From the NCBI RefSeq assembly GCF_014172405.1, contig NZ_WNXC01000001.1:62001-126000 (forward strand): a DNA stretch of 64,000 nt, read 5' to 3'. The stretch comes from Pedobacter gandavensis (GTDB taxonomy: Bacteria > Bacteroidota > Bacteroidia > Sphingobacteriales > Sphingobacteriaceae). Numbering within the stretch: position 1 is the stretch's first letter; each line of letters opens with the position of its first letter. Both the position numbers and the translations under genes were made by a program. The notes below the pieces were generated by a model, which did no database searches, was not told where the DNA came from, and saw nothing but the letters and a program-made list of their open reading frames with translations. This document shows, piece after piece, positions 33,468-42,104 of this stretch.

Positions 33468-33941
33468 ATGGAAACCCTGAAAATTCAAAACGACCTATCA
33501 AAAATCGCAGAAATTAAAATAAGTTACCTGCCTAAATTTAAAGCCTATGAAAGACCTCAAATTACCTCCTCAATGGACGGGTACAAAGCACTTTATAATT
33601 GCTGGGATAAGAATACAATTGCCCTTCGAGAAGAATTTAAGATTTTGCTGTTGAACTATAACAACAGGGTTCTGGGCTATTTTAACGTAGGAACAGGAGG
33701 GGTGTCGGCAGTTGTTGTAGATGCTAAAATGATTTTCGGAGTGGCCTTAAAAGCAAGTGCCAGCGCAATTATCCTTGCACATTGCCATCCTTCGGGTAAT
33801 CTTGATCCAAGTTCTCAGGATATCACTATCACCAATAAGTTAATTGAAATTGGAAAATATCTTGACCTTAGGGTTTTGGATCATTTGATTCTTACTCCTG
33901 ATAATGGTTATTATTCTTTTGCAGATGACGGGTTGATTTGA
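33468..33941 (+). CDS. RadC-like JAB-domain protein
   Basis: 157 aa. The JAB/MPN metal-binding motif HCHPSGNLDPSSQD is present, preceded by LLLNYNNRVLGYFNVGTGGVSAVVVD and followed by LDLRVLDHLILTPDNGYYSFADDGLI. Such short RadC-like proteins are typical passengers of mobile elements; a role in replication or repair of the element is suspected. The N-terminal helix-hairpin-helix of full RadC is absent, as usual for this class. Confidence 0.92.
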   Translation: METLKIQNDLSKIAEIKISYLPKFKAYERPQITSSMDGYKALYNCWDKNTIALREEFKILLLNYNNRVLGYFNVGTGGVSAVVVDAKMIFGVALKASASAIILAHCHPSGNLDPSSQDITITNKLIEIGKYLDLRVLDHLILTPDNGYYSFADDGLI

Positions 33942-34043
33942 TTCAACCCAATCTAAAGCGATAATACTAGAAAGAAGATCTTTTCTAGTATTAAATTTCA
34001 ATAGGATTTTGATTGCTAATATTTTTAGTAATTTTGTGACGTT

Positions 34044-34391
34044 ATGGGGATTAGTCATTTTGGTCAGCAGAAGGGGAGTTTTACCAGTTTGCTTCCTTTA
34101 TATAAGGAAGCAATAAGGTGTGGTTTTTGGCTATATAGTAAAGAAACAGGAAAATGGTACACGCCAGAGGAGTTCTATCAGGAATTTAAGAAGGAAGAAT
34201 ATACCAACCATAGAATTACCCTGATATTGGAAAACGTAGTTATCCGGGATCCTATTGGCGGTATTGAGGCTGGTTATAAACAGCTTCATAGACTTAAAGA
34301 AAAAAATCGTGTAGTTGAGGAAGGTTTGGAAGCGAAGTTGGAAGCATTTAGTAAAAAGGCTATTTTTTATTACCACAAAAAAATAAGCTAA
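34044..34391 (+). CDS. Unknown small protein (mobile-element type)
   Basis: 115 aa. The sequence (REAIRCGFWLYSKETGKWYTPEEFYQEF-like core, then a charged coiled-coil-like tail) is not from a family I can name. WYTPEEFYQEFKKEEY resembles short conserved proteins found next to RadC-like genes in Bacteroidota elements. No signal or membrane segment. Confidence 0.65.
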   Translation: MGISHFGQQKGSFTSLLPLYKEAIRCGFWLYSKETGKWYTPEEFYQEFKKEEYTNHRITLILENVVIRDPIGGIEAGYKQLHRLKEKNRVVEEGLEAKLEAFSKKAIFYYHKKIS

Positions 34392-34486
34392 AAAGAATGG
34401 TTTTTTTGATTTATGGTGGTGATTTGTATCCCAAAATTAGGTGTCAATTTCAATGGCGATGAGTATTATTTGGATTTATGTATATC

Positions 34487-34499
34487 CTGTTTATAACAG
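34487..34499. promoter_or_regulatory. Inverted repeat upstream of dndC, possible operator
   Basis: CTGTT-TAT-AACAG. A related near-palindrome, TGTTGTATATAACA, lies at 34672-34685 just before dndC; both share the AACAG/CTGTT half-site pattern. DndB-type proteins regulate dnd operons in other bacteria, so a DndB-like protein may bind here; this is inference. Confidence 0.4.
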
Positions 34500-34639
34500 A
34501 ATTAAATAAATCTCTTCCTATTTGTACAACAGACAGCTAGTCAATTGTATGTGAAATTAAGTTGAGGAAAATGAATTTATTAATTTTTGCAATTCTATAT
34601 ATTTATACTGTTTAAGTGGTTTATCTCATTAAATGGAAG

Positions 34640-34647
34640 TAAATTTG
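34640..34647 (+). promoter_or_regulatory. Possible -7 box of the dndCDE promoter
   Basis: TAAATTTG fits the Bacteroidota TAnnTTTG box, 51 bp upstream of the dndC ATG. The expected -33 TTTG is only weakly matched (TTTAAG near 34611). Confidence 0.4.
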
Positions 34648-34698
34648 CATGGGAGATGCTGAAAACATATATGTTGTATATAACAGGTATATTATATT

Positions 34699-36048
34699 AT
34701 GCATCCAGTTAAAGGAAAGAATATGGCATTAGATCTAAAATTTTTAGAGCAAGAAATACAAGATCAATATCTAAATGATGATAATCCACGTCCATGGATT
34801 CTAGGGTTTTCTGGTGGTAAAGATTCCACAATGCTTCTGCAGTTAACATGGTTAGCTATACGTAAGATTGATCCTATTCTTAGAAATAGACATGTGTATG
34901 TAGTTTGTAATGATACATTGGTTGAAAATCCTAGAATCGCAAAATTTATCCATATAACATTAGATCATATTCAAAAAGCTGCTGCAGAGGAGGGAATGCC
35001 TATTTCAGTTCAACAAACTAATCCACGTTTGGAGGATACGTTTTGGGTAAATTTGTTAGGCAAAGGCTATCCTGCCCCAAATAATACATTTCGTTGGTGT
35101 ACAGACCGTTTAAAAATAGACCCAACTACACAGTTTATAAAATCTAAAATATCGGAGGTAGGCGAAGCTATTATTCTCTTAGGTACTAGAAGTGATGAAA
35201 GTAACAGTAGAGCAAAAAGTATTGAACGTAGTAAAATTCATATAGATAGTGAAAGATTACGTAAGCATGTTTTACCAAATGCATTCGTATTTGCACCTAT
35301 TAAAGATGTAGAGACAGATGAGCTTTGGACGTATTTATTGCAAGTAAACCCGCCTTGGGGTGGAACACATCGTGATTTGATTACTCTTTATAGGAACGCA
35401 TCAGGTGGAGATTGCCCTCTAGTTATTGATACTACTACGCCTTCTTGTGGCCAAAGTCGTTTTGGCTGTTGGGTCTGTTCTGTTGTGAAAAGAGATAAAT
35501 CGATGGAAGCACTCGTAGACAATGGAGAAGAGTGGATGGAGCCTCTAATAGTGTTTAGGGATATGCTTGTTGATTATCGTAATGATAGGAGCTGGAGGCA
35601 GATGTGGCGTAGAAATCAAGATCAAGATGCAGCAAATTTAGACAACTGGGGGCCTTATCTGCCTGAAAAACGTGCGTATATGCTTAAGGAGTTATTGAAA
35701 GCTCAAAAAGAAGTGCAACAAGAAGACCCAAATTTGATATTGATCAATTATCAGGAATTGGTTGCGGTTCAGGTTACATGGCATAGGGATTCAATATTTG
35801 ATTATAGTGTTGCCGAAATTTATAATTCAGTATATCATACCGAAATGGCAAAGGAGGAATTTTCGGATGATCAAATTTTTGAAAAGGATTTATTGAAGCA
35901 GGTTTGTGATAGTGAAGAAGATTTCAAATTAATTAACGAGCTGTTAGAATTACAAAAAGCCAAAATTATTTTAGTAAACAAGTATGGGATACAAAGCGAT
36001 TTGGAAAACCATATTGTCAATGATGCCAATAAAAGGATAGTATGTTAA
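34699..36048 (+). CDS. dndC: DNA phosphorothioation protein DndC (PAPS-reductase-like)
   Basis: 449 aa. ATP-pyrophosphatase/PAPS-reductase fold with the PP-loop SGGKDST (38-44). Cysteines C134 (RWCTDRLK), C250, C257 and C260 (SCGQSRFGCWVC) fit the ligands of the Fe-S cluster known in DndC. DndC activates the DNA backbone for replacement of a non-bridging oxygen by sulfur. A cysteine desulfurase (DndA) is not encoded nearby, so a chromosomal IscS-type enzyme must supply sulfur. The end overlaps dndD by 7 bp. An alternative start is ATG 34723 (MALDLKFL). Confidence 0.95.
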   Translation: MHPVKGKNMALDLKFLEQEIQDQYLNDDNPRPWILGFSGGKDSTMLLQLTWLAIRKIDPILRNRHVYVVCNDTLVENPRIAKFIHITLDHIQKAAAEEGMPISVQQTNPRLEDTFWVNLLGKGYPAPNNTFRWCTDRLKIDPTTQFIKSKISEVGEAIILLGTRSDESNSRAKSIERSKIHIDSERLRKHVLPNAFVFAPIKDVETDELWTYLLQVNPPWGGTHRDLITLYRNASGGDCPLVIDTTTPSCGQSRFGCWVCSVVKRDKSMEALVDNGEEWMEPLIVFRDMLVDYRNDRSWRQMWRRNQDQDAANLDNWGPYLPEKRAYMLKELLKAQKEVQQEDPNLILINYQELVAVQVTWHRDSIFDYSVAEIYNSVYHTEMAKEEFSDDQIFEKDLLKQVCDSEEDFKLINELLELQKAKIILVNKYGIQSDLENHIVNDANKRIVC

Positions 36049-38177
36049 TCGATCAAATTAAACTTTACAATTTTAGAGCATACCAAGGGCAGCAAGCTCT
36101 ATCACTTTCCACAAATCCGGAACAGCATGTAACCATAATTTCTGGACAAAATGGTTTTGGTAAAACTTCGTTATTAACCGCACTGGTGTGGGTTTTATAT
36201 GGTAAACTGATTGTTGACGTTGATGAACGTTATCGTAAAGAAATTTACGAAAGTGGAGGCTACAATAGATATGCATTTAAGTTGATGAACAGAAGTGCTT
36301 TGCAAATGGCTACAGCAAAACATGATCAGTTAAGTGAAACCAAAGAACTTAGCAAGAATACATTAGAACAACGAAAGATAAATACTGAAATAGAGGCCTT
36401 ATATAGCTTTAGTTGTAGTATAACATTAACCAATATATTTATTCCTCACTTATCTTGTAATGATGTTACAATTACTAGAACGTATAATACTCGTAATGAA
36501 AAGGAAGAATTAGAAATTCTAGTTGACGGTAAACTGAATGAACTCACAAAAACTATAGGTCAAGAAATTTTTATCAATGATTTTATATTGCCTAAGGAAA
36601 TAGCCAAATTCTTTTTCTTCGATGCTGAAAAGATTACAGCATTGGCAGAAGTGAAAAGTATTGACGAAAAACTGTATTTCAGTAAGGCTTATAATGAAGT
36701 TCTCGGTATAAAAAAATACACTGATCTTAAGCAAAATCTAGAGAACCTACAGTTACGTATTACAAAGAAGTCTGCTTCTAAAGGTGATTTTAAAAAGATT
36801 GAAAATTTACAAGAAAAGCTCTCTCAATTAGAAAGATTAATAGAGGTTAAAAAAGAAAGTCTGGAAAGGAAAGAACAGGAACTAATTATAAAAAAGGCTG
36901 ACCTAGCTGATGTGCAAGAAAAGTTGATAAGGTCTGGTAGCGCGTTGAGTAATGAAGAATTACAAGAGTATAGAAAAATGCGTATTAATTTGAGCGAAGC
37001 CATTGCAAGGAATAAAAATAATTTTGCTGAATTACTCGAATTGGCTCCATTTGCTATGCTGGCAGGTAAAATGAAAAATGTTAATCAACAGATTTCATTA
37101 GAAGAAAGACAACAGCATATTAACTTGATCAATAGCTTACTAGAAGAGAAGTATAATGTATTAAAGGATGCTATTTCTTCATTTGATAAAGTTCAGCAAA
37201 ATAAAATAGATTTATTATTGCAAAAGCATTTAGGTAGGGTAGAGGGTACTAATGAAAGTATTCTTTTAGGATTTACCCAAAATCAAATAAATCAATTCAA
37301 TGCAGTATATGGTAATTTGCAGAATGCATATGCAAAGCAGTTTAAAACGTTAGTTTCTGAGGGAAAACGCTTACAAAGCAGTTACAATATCACACACAAG
37401 AAAGTTCAGGATGCAGATCTAAAATCGGAAGATCCAGTTATACAGGCATTAAAAAATACATTTGATGAAATCAAAACCGATGTAGAGTTATTATCCGATA
37501 AGATTGTAAATCTGAAAGTAGATATAGGGATGAGTGAACGAGAAGTAAATACCCTAAGTCGTCTACTTTCTGAACAGACAAAACATATAAAAGTCGAAAA
37601 ACAAGACCGACAAAAAACCGAAACCGCTGAGCGATTGGTCAAACAACTTGATGCGTTTATTTATCAACTTAAACTAAAAAAGAAAGCATCTTTAGAGAAG
37701 AATATTAAGCAGGAATTGAATGCGTTAATGCACAAAAATAATTTTGTTGATTATGTCGAAGTAAAAATTGATGGAGATCTAATAGATATAGACTTGTATG
37801 ATGCAACTGGCAATACAATTAACAAAGAAAGTCTTTCTAAGGGAGAACAACAGTTATATGCAACAGCATTATTAAAAGCCTTAGTAACTGAATCTAATAT
37901 CCAGTTTCCTGTTTTCATTGATAGTCCACTACAAAAGTTAGATAAAAAGCATGCTGCTAATATTATAAAAGAATTTTATCCATCGGTTTCTAGTCAAGTG
38001 GTACTATTCCCCTTGCTAGAAAAAGAGCTTTCGGAAAGCGAATATAATATGTTACTTCCTAAGATTGGTAAAGCATACTTAATAAAGCAAGAAGCAAATT
38101 ATGCTTCAACTTTTGCTGATTTATTTCCAACTGATTTATTCCCTCAATTTATAAAAACACAGCAGGCGTATGTTTAG
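36042..38177 (+). CDS. dndD: DNA phosphorothioation protein DndD (SMC-like ATPase)
   Basis: 711 aa, RecF/SMC-like ATPase. Walker A GQNGFGKTS (35-43) after LIDQIKLYNFRAYQG, long coiled coil in the middle (about 230-560), then the signature SLSKGEQQLYATALLKAL and Walker B FPVFIDSPLQKLDKKHAANII. DndD is thought to couple ATP hydrolysis to nicking or opening of target DNA for sulfur insertion. Overlaps dndE by 8 bp. Confidence 0.94.
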   Translation: MLIDQIKLYNFRAYQGQQALSLSTNPEQHVTIISGQNGFGKTSLLTALVWVLYGKLIVDVDERYRKEIYESGGYNRYAFKLMNRSALQMATAKHDQLSETKELSKNTLEQRKINTEIEALYSFSCSITLTNIFIPHLSCNDVTITRTYNTRNEKEELEILVDGKLNELTKTIGQEIFINDFILPKEIAKFFFFDAEKITALAEVKSIDEKLYFSKAYNEVLGIKKYTDLKQNLENLQLRITKKSASKGDFKKIENLQEKLSQLERLIEVKKESLERKEQELIIKKADLADVQEKLIRSGSALSNEELQEYRKMRINLSEAIARNKNNFAELLELAPFAMLAGKMKNVNQQISLEERQQHINLINSLLEEKYNVLKDAISSFDKVQQNKIDLLLQKHLGRVEGTNESILLGFTQNQINQFNAVYGNLQNAYAKQFKTLVSEGKRLQSSYNITHKKVQDADLKSEDPVIQALKNTFDEIKTDVELLSDKIVNLKVDIGMSEREVNTLSRLLSEQTKHIKVEKQDRQKTETAERLVKQLDAFIYQLKLKKKASLEKNIKQELNALMHKNNFVDYVEVKIDGDLIDIDLYDATGNTINKESLSKGEQQLYATALLKALVTESNIQFPVFIDSPLQKLDKKHAANIIKEFYPSVSSQVVLFPLLEKELSESEYNMLLPKIGKAYLIKQEANYASTFADLFPTDLFPQFIKTQQAYV

Positions 38178-38580
38178 TAGTATTAAGACTTCAAAAACCA
38201 ATAAAGAGTTAGTGACGCATTTAACTAATAAGCTGAATTTAGGTTCAGAGAATATTATTGCACGTTTGGCATTTAGCTACTCTTTAGCTAAGGAGCATAA
38301 ATTGGAATTGAACAAAATTGAAGATTCACAAGGGAAGGAGTATAATATTAAGGTGTTATTTGGTAATTATCCAGAAATTTATCTTTCAATTATCGCTTTA
38401 CATTATAATATTAAAATTGCTGATAAAGATATGCAGAAATATGTTAAAATGCATATAGATGATGGATTAACATTAATTGATCAGGATATTTCTAATAAAA
38501 GTTCAATATCAGGAAATGATTTTTTAATTAATGAAATAGAAAAAGGGTTACAACTAGATTCTTCTTCCCAAATATATTAA
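38170..38580 (+). CDS. dndE: DNA phosphorothioation protein DndE
   Basis: 136 aa. Starts with FSSIKTSKTNKELVTHLTNK and LGSENIIARLAFSYSLAKE, the conserved DndE helical region, followed by a YNIKVLFGNY segment. DndE binds nicked DNA and is essential for phosphorothioation in characterised systems. Usual length is about 110-130 aa, so this one has a short C-terminal extension (LDSSSQIY). Last gene of dndCDE; a terminator follows. Confidence 0.92.
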   Translation: MFSSIKTSKTNKELVTHLTNKLNLGSENIIARLAFSYSLAKEHKLELNKIEDSQGKEYNIKVLFGNYPEIYLSIIALHYNIKIADKDMQKYVKMHIDDGLTLIDQDISNKSSISGNDFLINEIEKGLQLDSSSQIY

Positions 38581-38581
38581 T

Positions 38582-38620
38582 TACCAGGGTAGTACTCTTC
38601 TCTGAATTGCTACCCTGGTA
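38582..38620. terminator. Bidirectional terminator between dndE and the converging operon
   Basis: TACCAGGGTAG (38582-38592) and CTACCCTGGTA (38610-38620) form a perfect 11-bp stem with a 17-nt loop. It sits in the 49-bp gap between the stop of dndE and the stop of the minus-strand operon, so it can end both transcripts. Confidence 0.8.
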
Positions 38621-38629
38621 CGGTTTATT

Positions 38630-39685
38630 CTATGTACCCCAATGATTTTCAATATATCCAATCATTTCACTTGGATTTAAAGCAATTGTTGACGCAGCTC
38701 TTCTAATATAAAAATCTTCAGTTTTCTTTGATTTATTTTTTACGTATACGGGGCCTTTTTTACTAAATTGAACATCTAGGCGACAGACCAGCTTACCTTC
38801 AATTTCTGGAAAAGTAAGTGTAATCAATGAATATGCTGAATTACCAAGGTAGTTTTCTATAAGATTGTCTAGATGCTTTTGAAATTCGTCCATTGGATCC
38901 GATTTTTTACCAAATGATCCTAAATCAGTTTCTAAACCTAGAGTCACTTTTGTATCAGAAACACCAATTAATAGGGTGCCCGGTTTTGTATTCATGTATC
39001 CTGCTAGTGTTTTTATGCAAGACATCTCCATTTTTTCATCAGGTTGGTTTGTATGTAAGTTAACCCGAAGAGTCGATTTGAATTCCACATTTGGAGATTC
39101 TCCTCCTTCAATCAATTTCAACGTTCCTTCAATTGTACCTTCTGTAGCCTCTTGTGGTTCTAACCCAGATTCTGAATCTTCTGGTTGCAAATCTCTAAAT
39201 GTACTGTTCTCCGCTAATAAATCAATAAATAGATATGGACTGTTTATTAATTGGTTGGAATTGTATTGCTCTTGTAAAAACTCTAAGCCTCCATTAGCAT
39301 AACCCTCAAAAAAAGAAATGATTAGACCTATTGCTTTGTCCAACTCTTTTTCATTCATCTCTTCCAACTCAGTCCACGTAAAGTTTAATTCATCCGTATG
39401 TGTTAGAGCTATCATAAGTAGGAAATCAACTAATGCACCACCACCTTTCCATTTTGCAATTTCTACAAAATCTTTCGATAAGTTATTTCCTGGCAATGGT
39501 AAGAAGGATTTTCTCTTTAAGCCTAAAATGAAAGCGTAGATAAACAGTTCATATACTGGGCCGAATTGAGCATACTCAGATTTGGATTGCCCTTTGTTTG
39601 CCAAAACATCTATTAGAGGAATACGACTTTTTGCGTACCTCGGCTTTTTCATTAATATTTGTGTCCTGAAATCTTGTGAATTCAT
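38630..39685 (-). CDS. AlbA_2 (Schlafen-type) domain protein of the Dnd-linked operon
   Basis: 351 aa. The C-terminal half is an AlbA_2 domain: SPNVEFKSTLRVN, SCIKTLAGYMNTKPGTLLIGVSDT and FYIRRAASTIALNPSEMIGYI. AlbA_2 proteins bind nucleic acid and some Schlafen-type members cut RNA. The N-terminal half (residues 20-150) is helical with no family recognised. Its start codon touches the end of the SMC-type ATPase gene, so it is co-translated. Its role in the Dnd locus is inferred from the operon only. Confidence 0.85.
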   Translation of the reverse strand: MNSQDFRTQILMKKPRYAKSRIPLIDVLANKGQSKSEYAQFGPVYELFIYAFILGLKRKSFLPLPGNNLSKDFVEIAKWKGGGALVDFLLMIALTHTDELNFTWTELEEMNEKELDKAIGLIISFFEGYANGGLEFLQEQYNSNQLINSPYLFIDLLAENSTFRDLQPEDSESGLEPQEATEGTIEGTLKLIEGGESPNVEFKSTLRVNLHTNQPDEKMEMSCIKTLAGYMNTKPGTLLIGVSDTKVTLGLETDLGSFGKKSDPMDEFQKHLDNLIENYLGNSAYSLITLTFPEIEGKLVCRLDVQFSKKGPVYVKNKSKKTEDFYIRRAASTIALNPSEMIGYIENHWGT

Positions 39686-41880
39686 TATTTCAACCTTATT
39701 TGTTTTGTTTCTAGATCTTTTTGTTCTGCTCCTTCTGGTACTGTATTTAAATACATTGCCTTTACAAAATCCTCTTTGCGTAATTTCCTTCCAAGAGATG
39801 TTAGCTTTTGATCGTCATTTCTATCGAATAACTCTTTTACTAATATAACACTTTGCGGAAAAATTTTTGCAGTCGATTCAAAGAAGCCCTCTGTAAAACC
39901 CTCGCCAAAAGCAGACAATGGCGCATCTGCTAAAAGAGGATAATTATATTCAGAATTGTTTGCAGTAATAATCGCCATAACAACGGAGAATTTTTTCATT
40001 CGTTGAAATCCTTCAGAAGCACCGGAAACAATATTTCCAGCGCGATCAATATAATTGAAGTTTATAGCACCACTTGGTGTTTTTTCAAATTTAAGAACAC
40101 CTCCTACTAGATCATTACTTTTAATTAGTGATTGAAAATGGTTATTGGCGTGTTCTTCCAATTTTTTAATCATTCGATCATAAACTCTTTCTTTTGCTTT
40201 AGTTGTCGCGTTTGCTAGATCTTTTGCAATAGTGAAATTTTCTTGAAATCCTCGTGGAATGTCCTGGACCTTGCTAAGGTTTTCAATCTCTAGTTCGGTA
40301 TTTTTGACTTTATATTTATAATCGTTTATTTTGGGTAAAATAATGTCGTCTATCTTAGTGCGGGCATTTTCTATTTGACGGATTGCTCCTTTATAATTAT
40401 TAATTATATCATTTTCATTGGCTTTTGAATCTTCACCAGAAATTAACAGATCTTTTCTTTGATCTTTTAATGATTTTAGTTGTGCACTGAAACGATCTAT
40501 CTGTTGAATATACTCACCTTCTTTATCTTTAAAACTAGAAATACTCGAAGGAATATTTGAAATTCGATTATAAAAAGGTTGCGCATTAATTTGAATATCT
40601 CCAAAGAAATTATTTAAATTATTTTTGACATACTCAACCTCTTTACTCCCTGAACTAGGTCGATTTTTTAAGGCTGTAATATAATTATGTTCTTTACTGT
40701 CTCTTCTAGCCGGACGATCACAAACATAGCAATGTTCATGATCTACCATGTTTTGCAAGCTTACTGCGTCCGGTGAATTTACAGGTAAGAAGTGAAAATA
40801 ATTGTTCGGATTAGCATCTATATTTTTTAGTGCCTTTAACTCAAAATGCTTTGTGGTGTACTCATCCCTCATTTTTCGGAATTTGTCTATATTATTCTCA
40901 AATCCCATTGCGATCCATGAAAATTGGCCATCAAACATTCTGTTATTCACTTTATCTAAAAAGTCTTCGAATTCGTCCTTTTTCTCTTTCAGGCGTCTCT
41001 GAATTGGTTTGATTTTATCATCTAATTCTCTTCGTTTGTCTGCATTCGCATAAACTTTATCAAGTTCATTTTTTTCTTTTTCAGCTTTGCTATATGTCTC
41101 TTCCCATTCTTTTAACTTCTCCTCTTCTTGCTTCAGTAATAATTCGAGCCGTTCCTTCTCATTTATGGCATCATTTAGCCGCTTCGATTGAGCATCATTG
41201 GACTTCATTTGATCTTTTAAGTCACTATATGCTTTTTCATTTACATAATTAACGAACTCTTCAAGTTTTTCATATTTTGATATGTCAGTTAAATTCGTTA
41301 CTGCAGATTCGATACTCTCCTTCTCACTAAAATCAATAATCTTATCAACCTCTTCTCCTTGTAAAAAGGAATACTTTCTAAATGCAGGTAAAATTAAAGA
41401 GTCAATTATTTTTATTTTTTCATCTTCATCATATACTGGCTTATATTTTGGTAATACTAGGTCTGTTTTATTTACTTCAAGATCATTTAAAATAAATTGC
41501 CAACTGTTTGGGTTTGTAAAGTCTTCGTTCAACTTTATTGCTGTGAAGGATTTAGTGATTTGATATTTCAAACGGTTAGCTTGTGTATACTCTATTTGGA
41601 TGCCACAATAAACTTTTCCATGAATAGGGGCTTCGAACTTTGCCTTATCGGAAATAATCTTTACAAATGCATTTTTTATTGATTTTTCTATTTTGTCATC
41701 TGAATCAAGGACCACATCATTAAATAACCATAAGAATGCATTGAAAAATTTTGATTTTCCAGCTCCATTATCAGCAACAATAATATTTACTCCTTGTTTT
41801 AGTTCATAACTATTGTCTTCAAAAGTTCCATAATAGTTGAAAAAATTATTGAATGATATACTGTTAAGAATAGCTGCCAT
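39685..41880 (-). CDS. SMC/Rad50-like ATPase with zinc-hook-type motif
   Basis: 731 aa. Walker A in VNIIVADNGAGKSKFFNAFLWL (residues 31-52), long coiled coils (about 200-300 and 430-560), a CxxC motif in EHCYVCDRPARR near residue 382 like the Rad50 zinc hook, and a C-terminal Walker B-like LLADAPLSAFGEGFTEGFF near residue 645. This is a second SMC-like ATPase beside DndD and is different from it in both motif wording and the hook. It probably works with the AlbA_2 and helicase proteins of the same operon, perhaps in recognising or cutting unmodified DNA. Confidence 0.88.
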   Translation of the reverse strand: MAAILNSISFNNFFNYYGTFEDNSYELKQGVNIIVADNGAGKSKFFNAFLWLFNDVVLDSDDKIEKSIKNAFVKIISDKAKFEAPIHGKVYCGIQIEYTQANRLKYQITKSFTAIKLNEDFTNPNSWQFILNDLEVNKTDLVLPKYKPVYDEDEKIKIIDSLILPAFRKYSFLQGEEVDKIIDFSEKESIESAVTNLTDISKYEKLEEFVNYVNEKAYSDLKDQMKSNDAQSKRLNDAINEKERLELLLKQEEEKLKEWEETYSKAEKEKNELDKVYANADKRRELDDKIKPIQRRLKEKKDEFEDFLDKVNNRMFDGQFSWIAMGFENNIDKFRKMRDEYTTKHFELKALKNIDANPNNYFHFLPVNSPDAVSLQNMVDHEHCYVCDRPARRDSKEHNYITALKNRPSSGSKEVEYVKNNLNNFFGDIQINAQPFYNRISNIPSSISSFKDKEGEYIQQIDRFSAQLKSLKDQRKDLLISGEDSKANENDIINNYKGAIRQIENARTKIDDIILPKINDYKYKVKNTELEIENLSKVQDIPRGFQENFTIAKDLANATTKAKERVYDRMIKKLEEHANNHFQSLIKSNDLVGGVLKFEKTPSGAINFNYIDRAGNIVSGASEGFQRMKKFSVVMAIITANNSEYNYPLLADAPLSAFGEGFTEGFFESTAKIFPQSVILVKELFDRNDDQKLTSLGRKLRKEDFVKAMYLNTVPEGAEQKDLETKQIRLK

Positions 41881-41882
41881 GT

Positions 41883-42104
41883 TTATGTTTTATGAATAAC
41901 ATTTTTTATAATAGGATAAATTTGCCTTGAGGTTCTATTATTGTCCATTTCAATAATTATTGTAGCCATTACTTCAATGATTTTTTTTGATTGACGTTCT
42001 CCACCACATCGGATTTTTTCAATATCAGATGATTTTAGGTCATATTTTTCCATTAATTCTGGGTCTGAAAGTATTTCTCTCAACATTTCGTCTCTTTTAC
42101 TCAT
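41883..42104 (-). CDS. Small charged protein of the Dnd-linked operon
   Basis: 73 aa, hydrophilic and helical (LREILSDPELMEKYDLKSSDIEKIRCGGERQSKKIIEVM), no family recognised. It overlaps the helicase stop by 4 bp (ATGA-type) and ends 2 bp before the ATPase start, so it is a coupled member of the operon and probably an adaptor. The stretch from SDIEKI to QSKKII could be a DNA-binding helix pair, but this is not certain. Confidence 0.75.
   Translation of the reverse strand: MSKRDEMLREILSDPELMEKYDLKSSDIEKIRCGGERQSKKIIEVMATIIIEMDNNRTSRQIYPIIKNVIHKT

Larger units (their letters stand above)
34392..34698. other. AT-rich leader region upstream of dndC
   Basis: 307 bp, no gene. It marks a visible drop in G+C. 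It carries an inverted repeat CTGTTTATAACAG (34487-34499), a TAAATTTG box (34640-34647) and an imperfect TGTTGTATATAACA palindrome (34672-34685). Confidence 0.6.
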
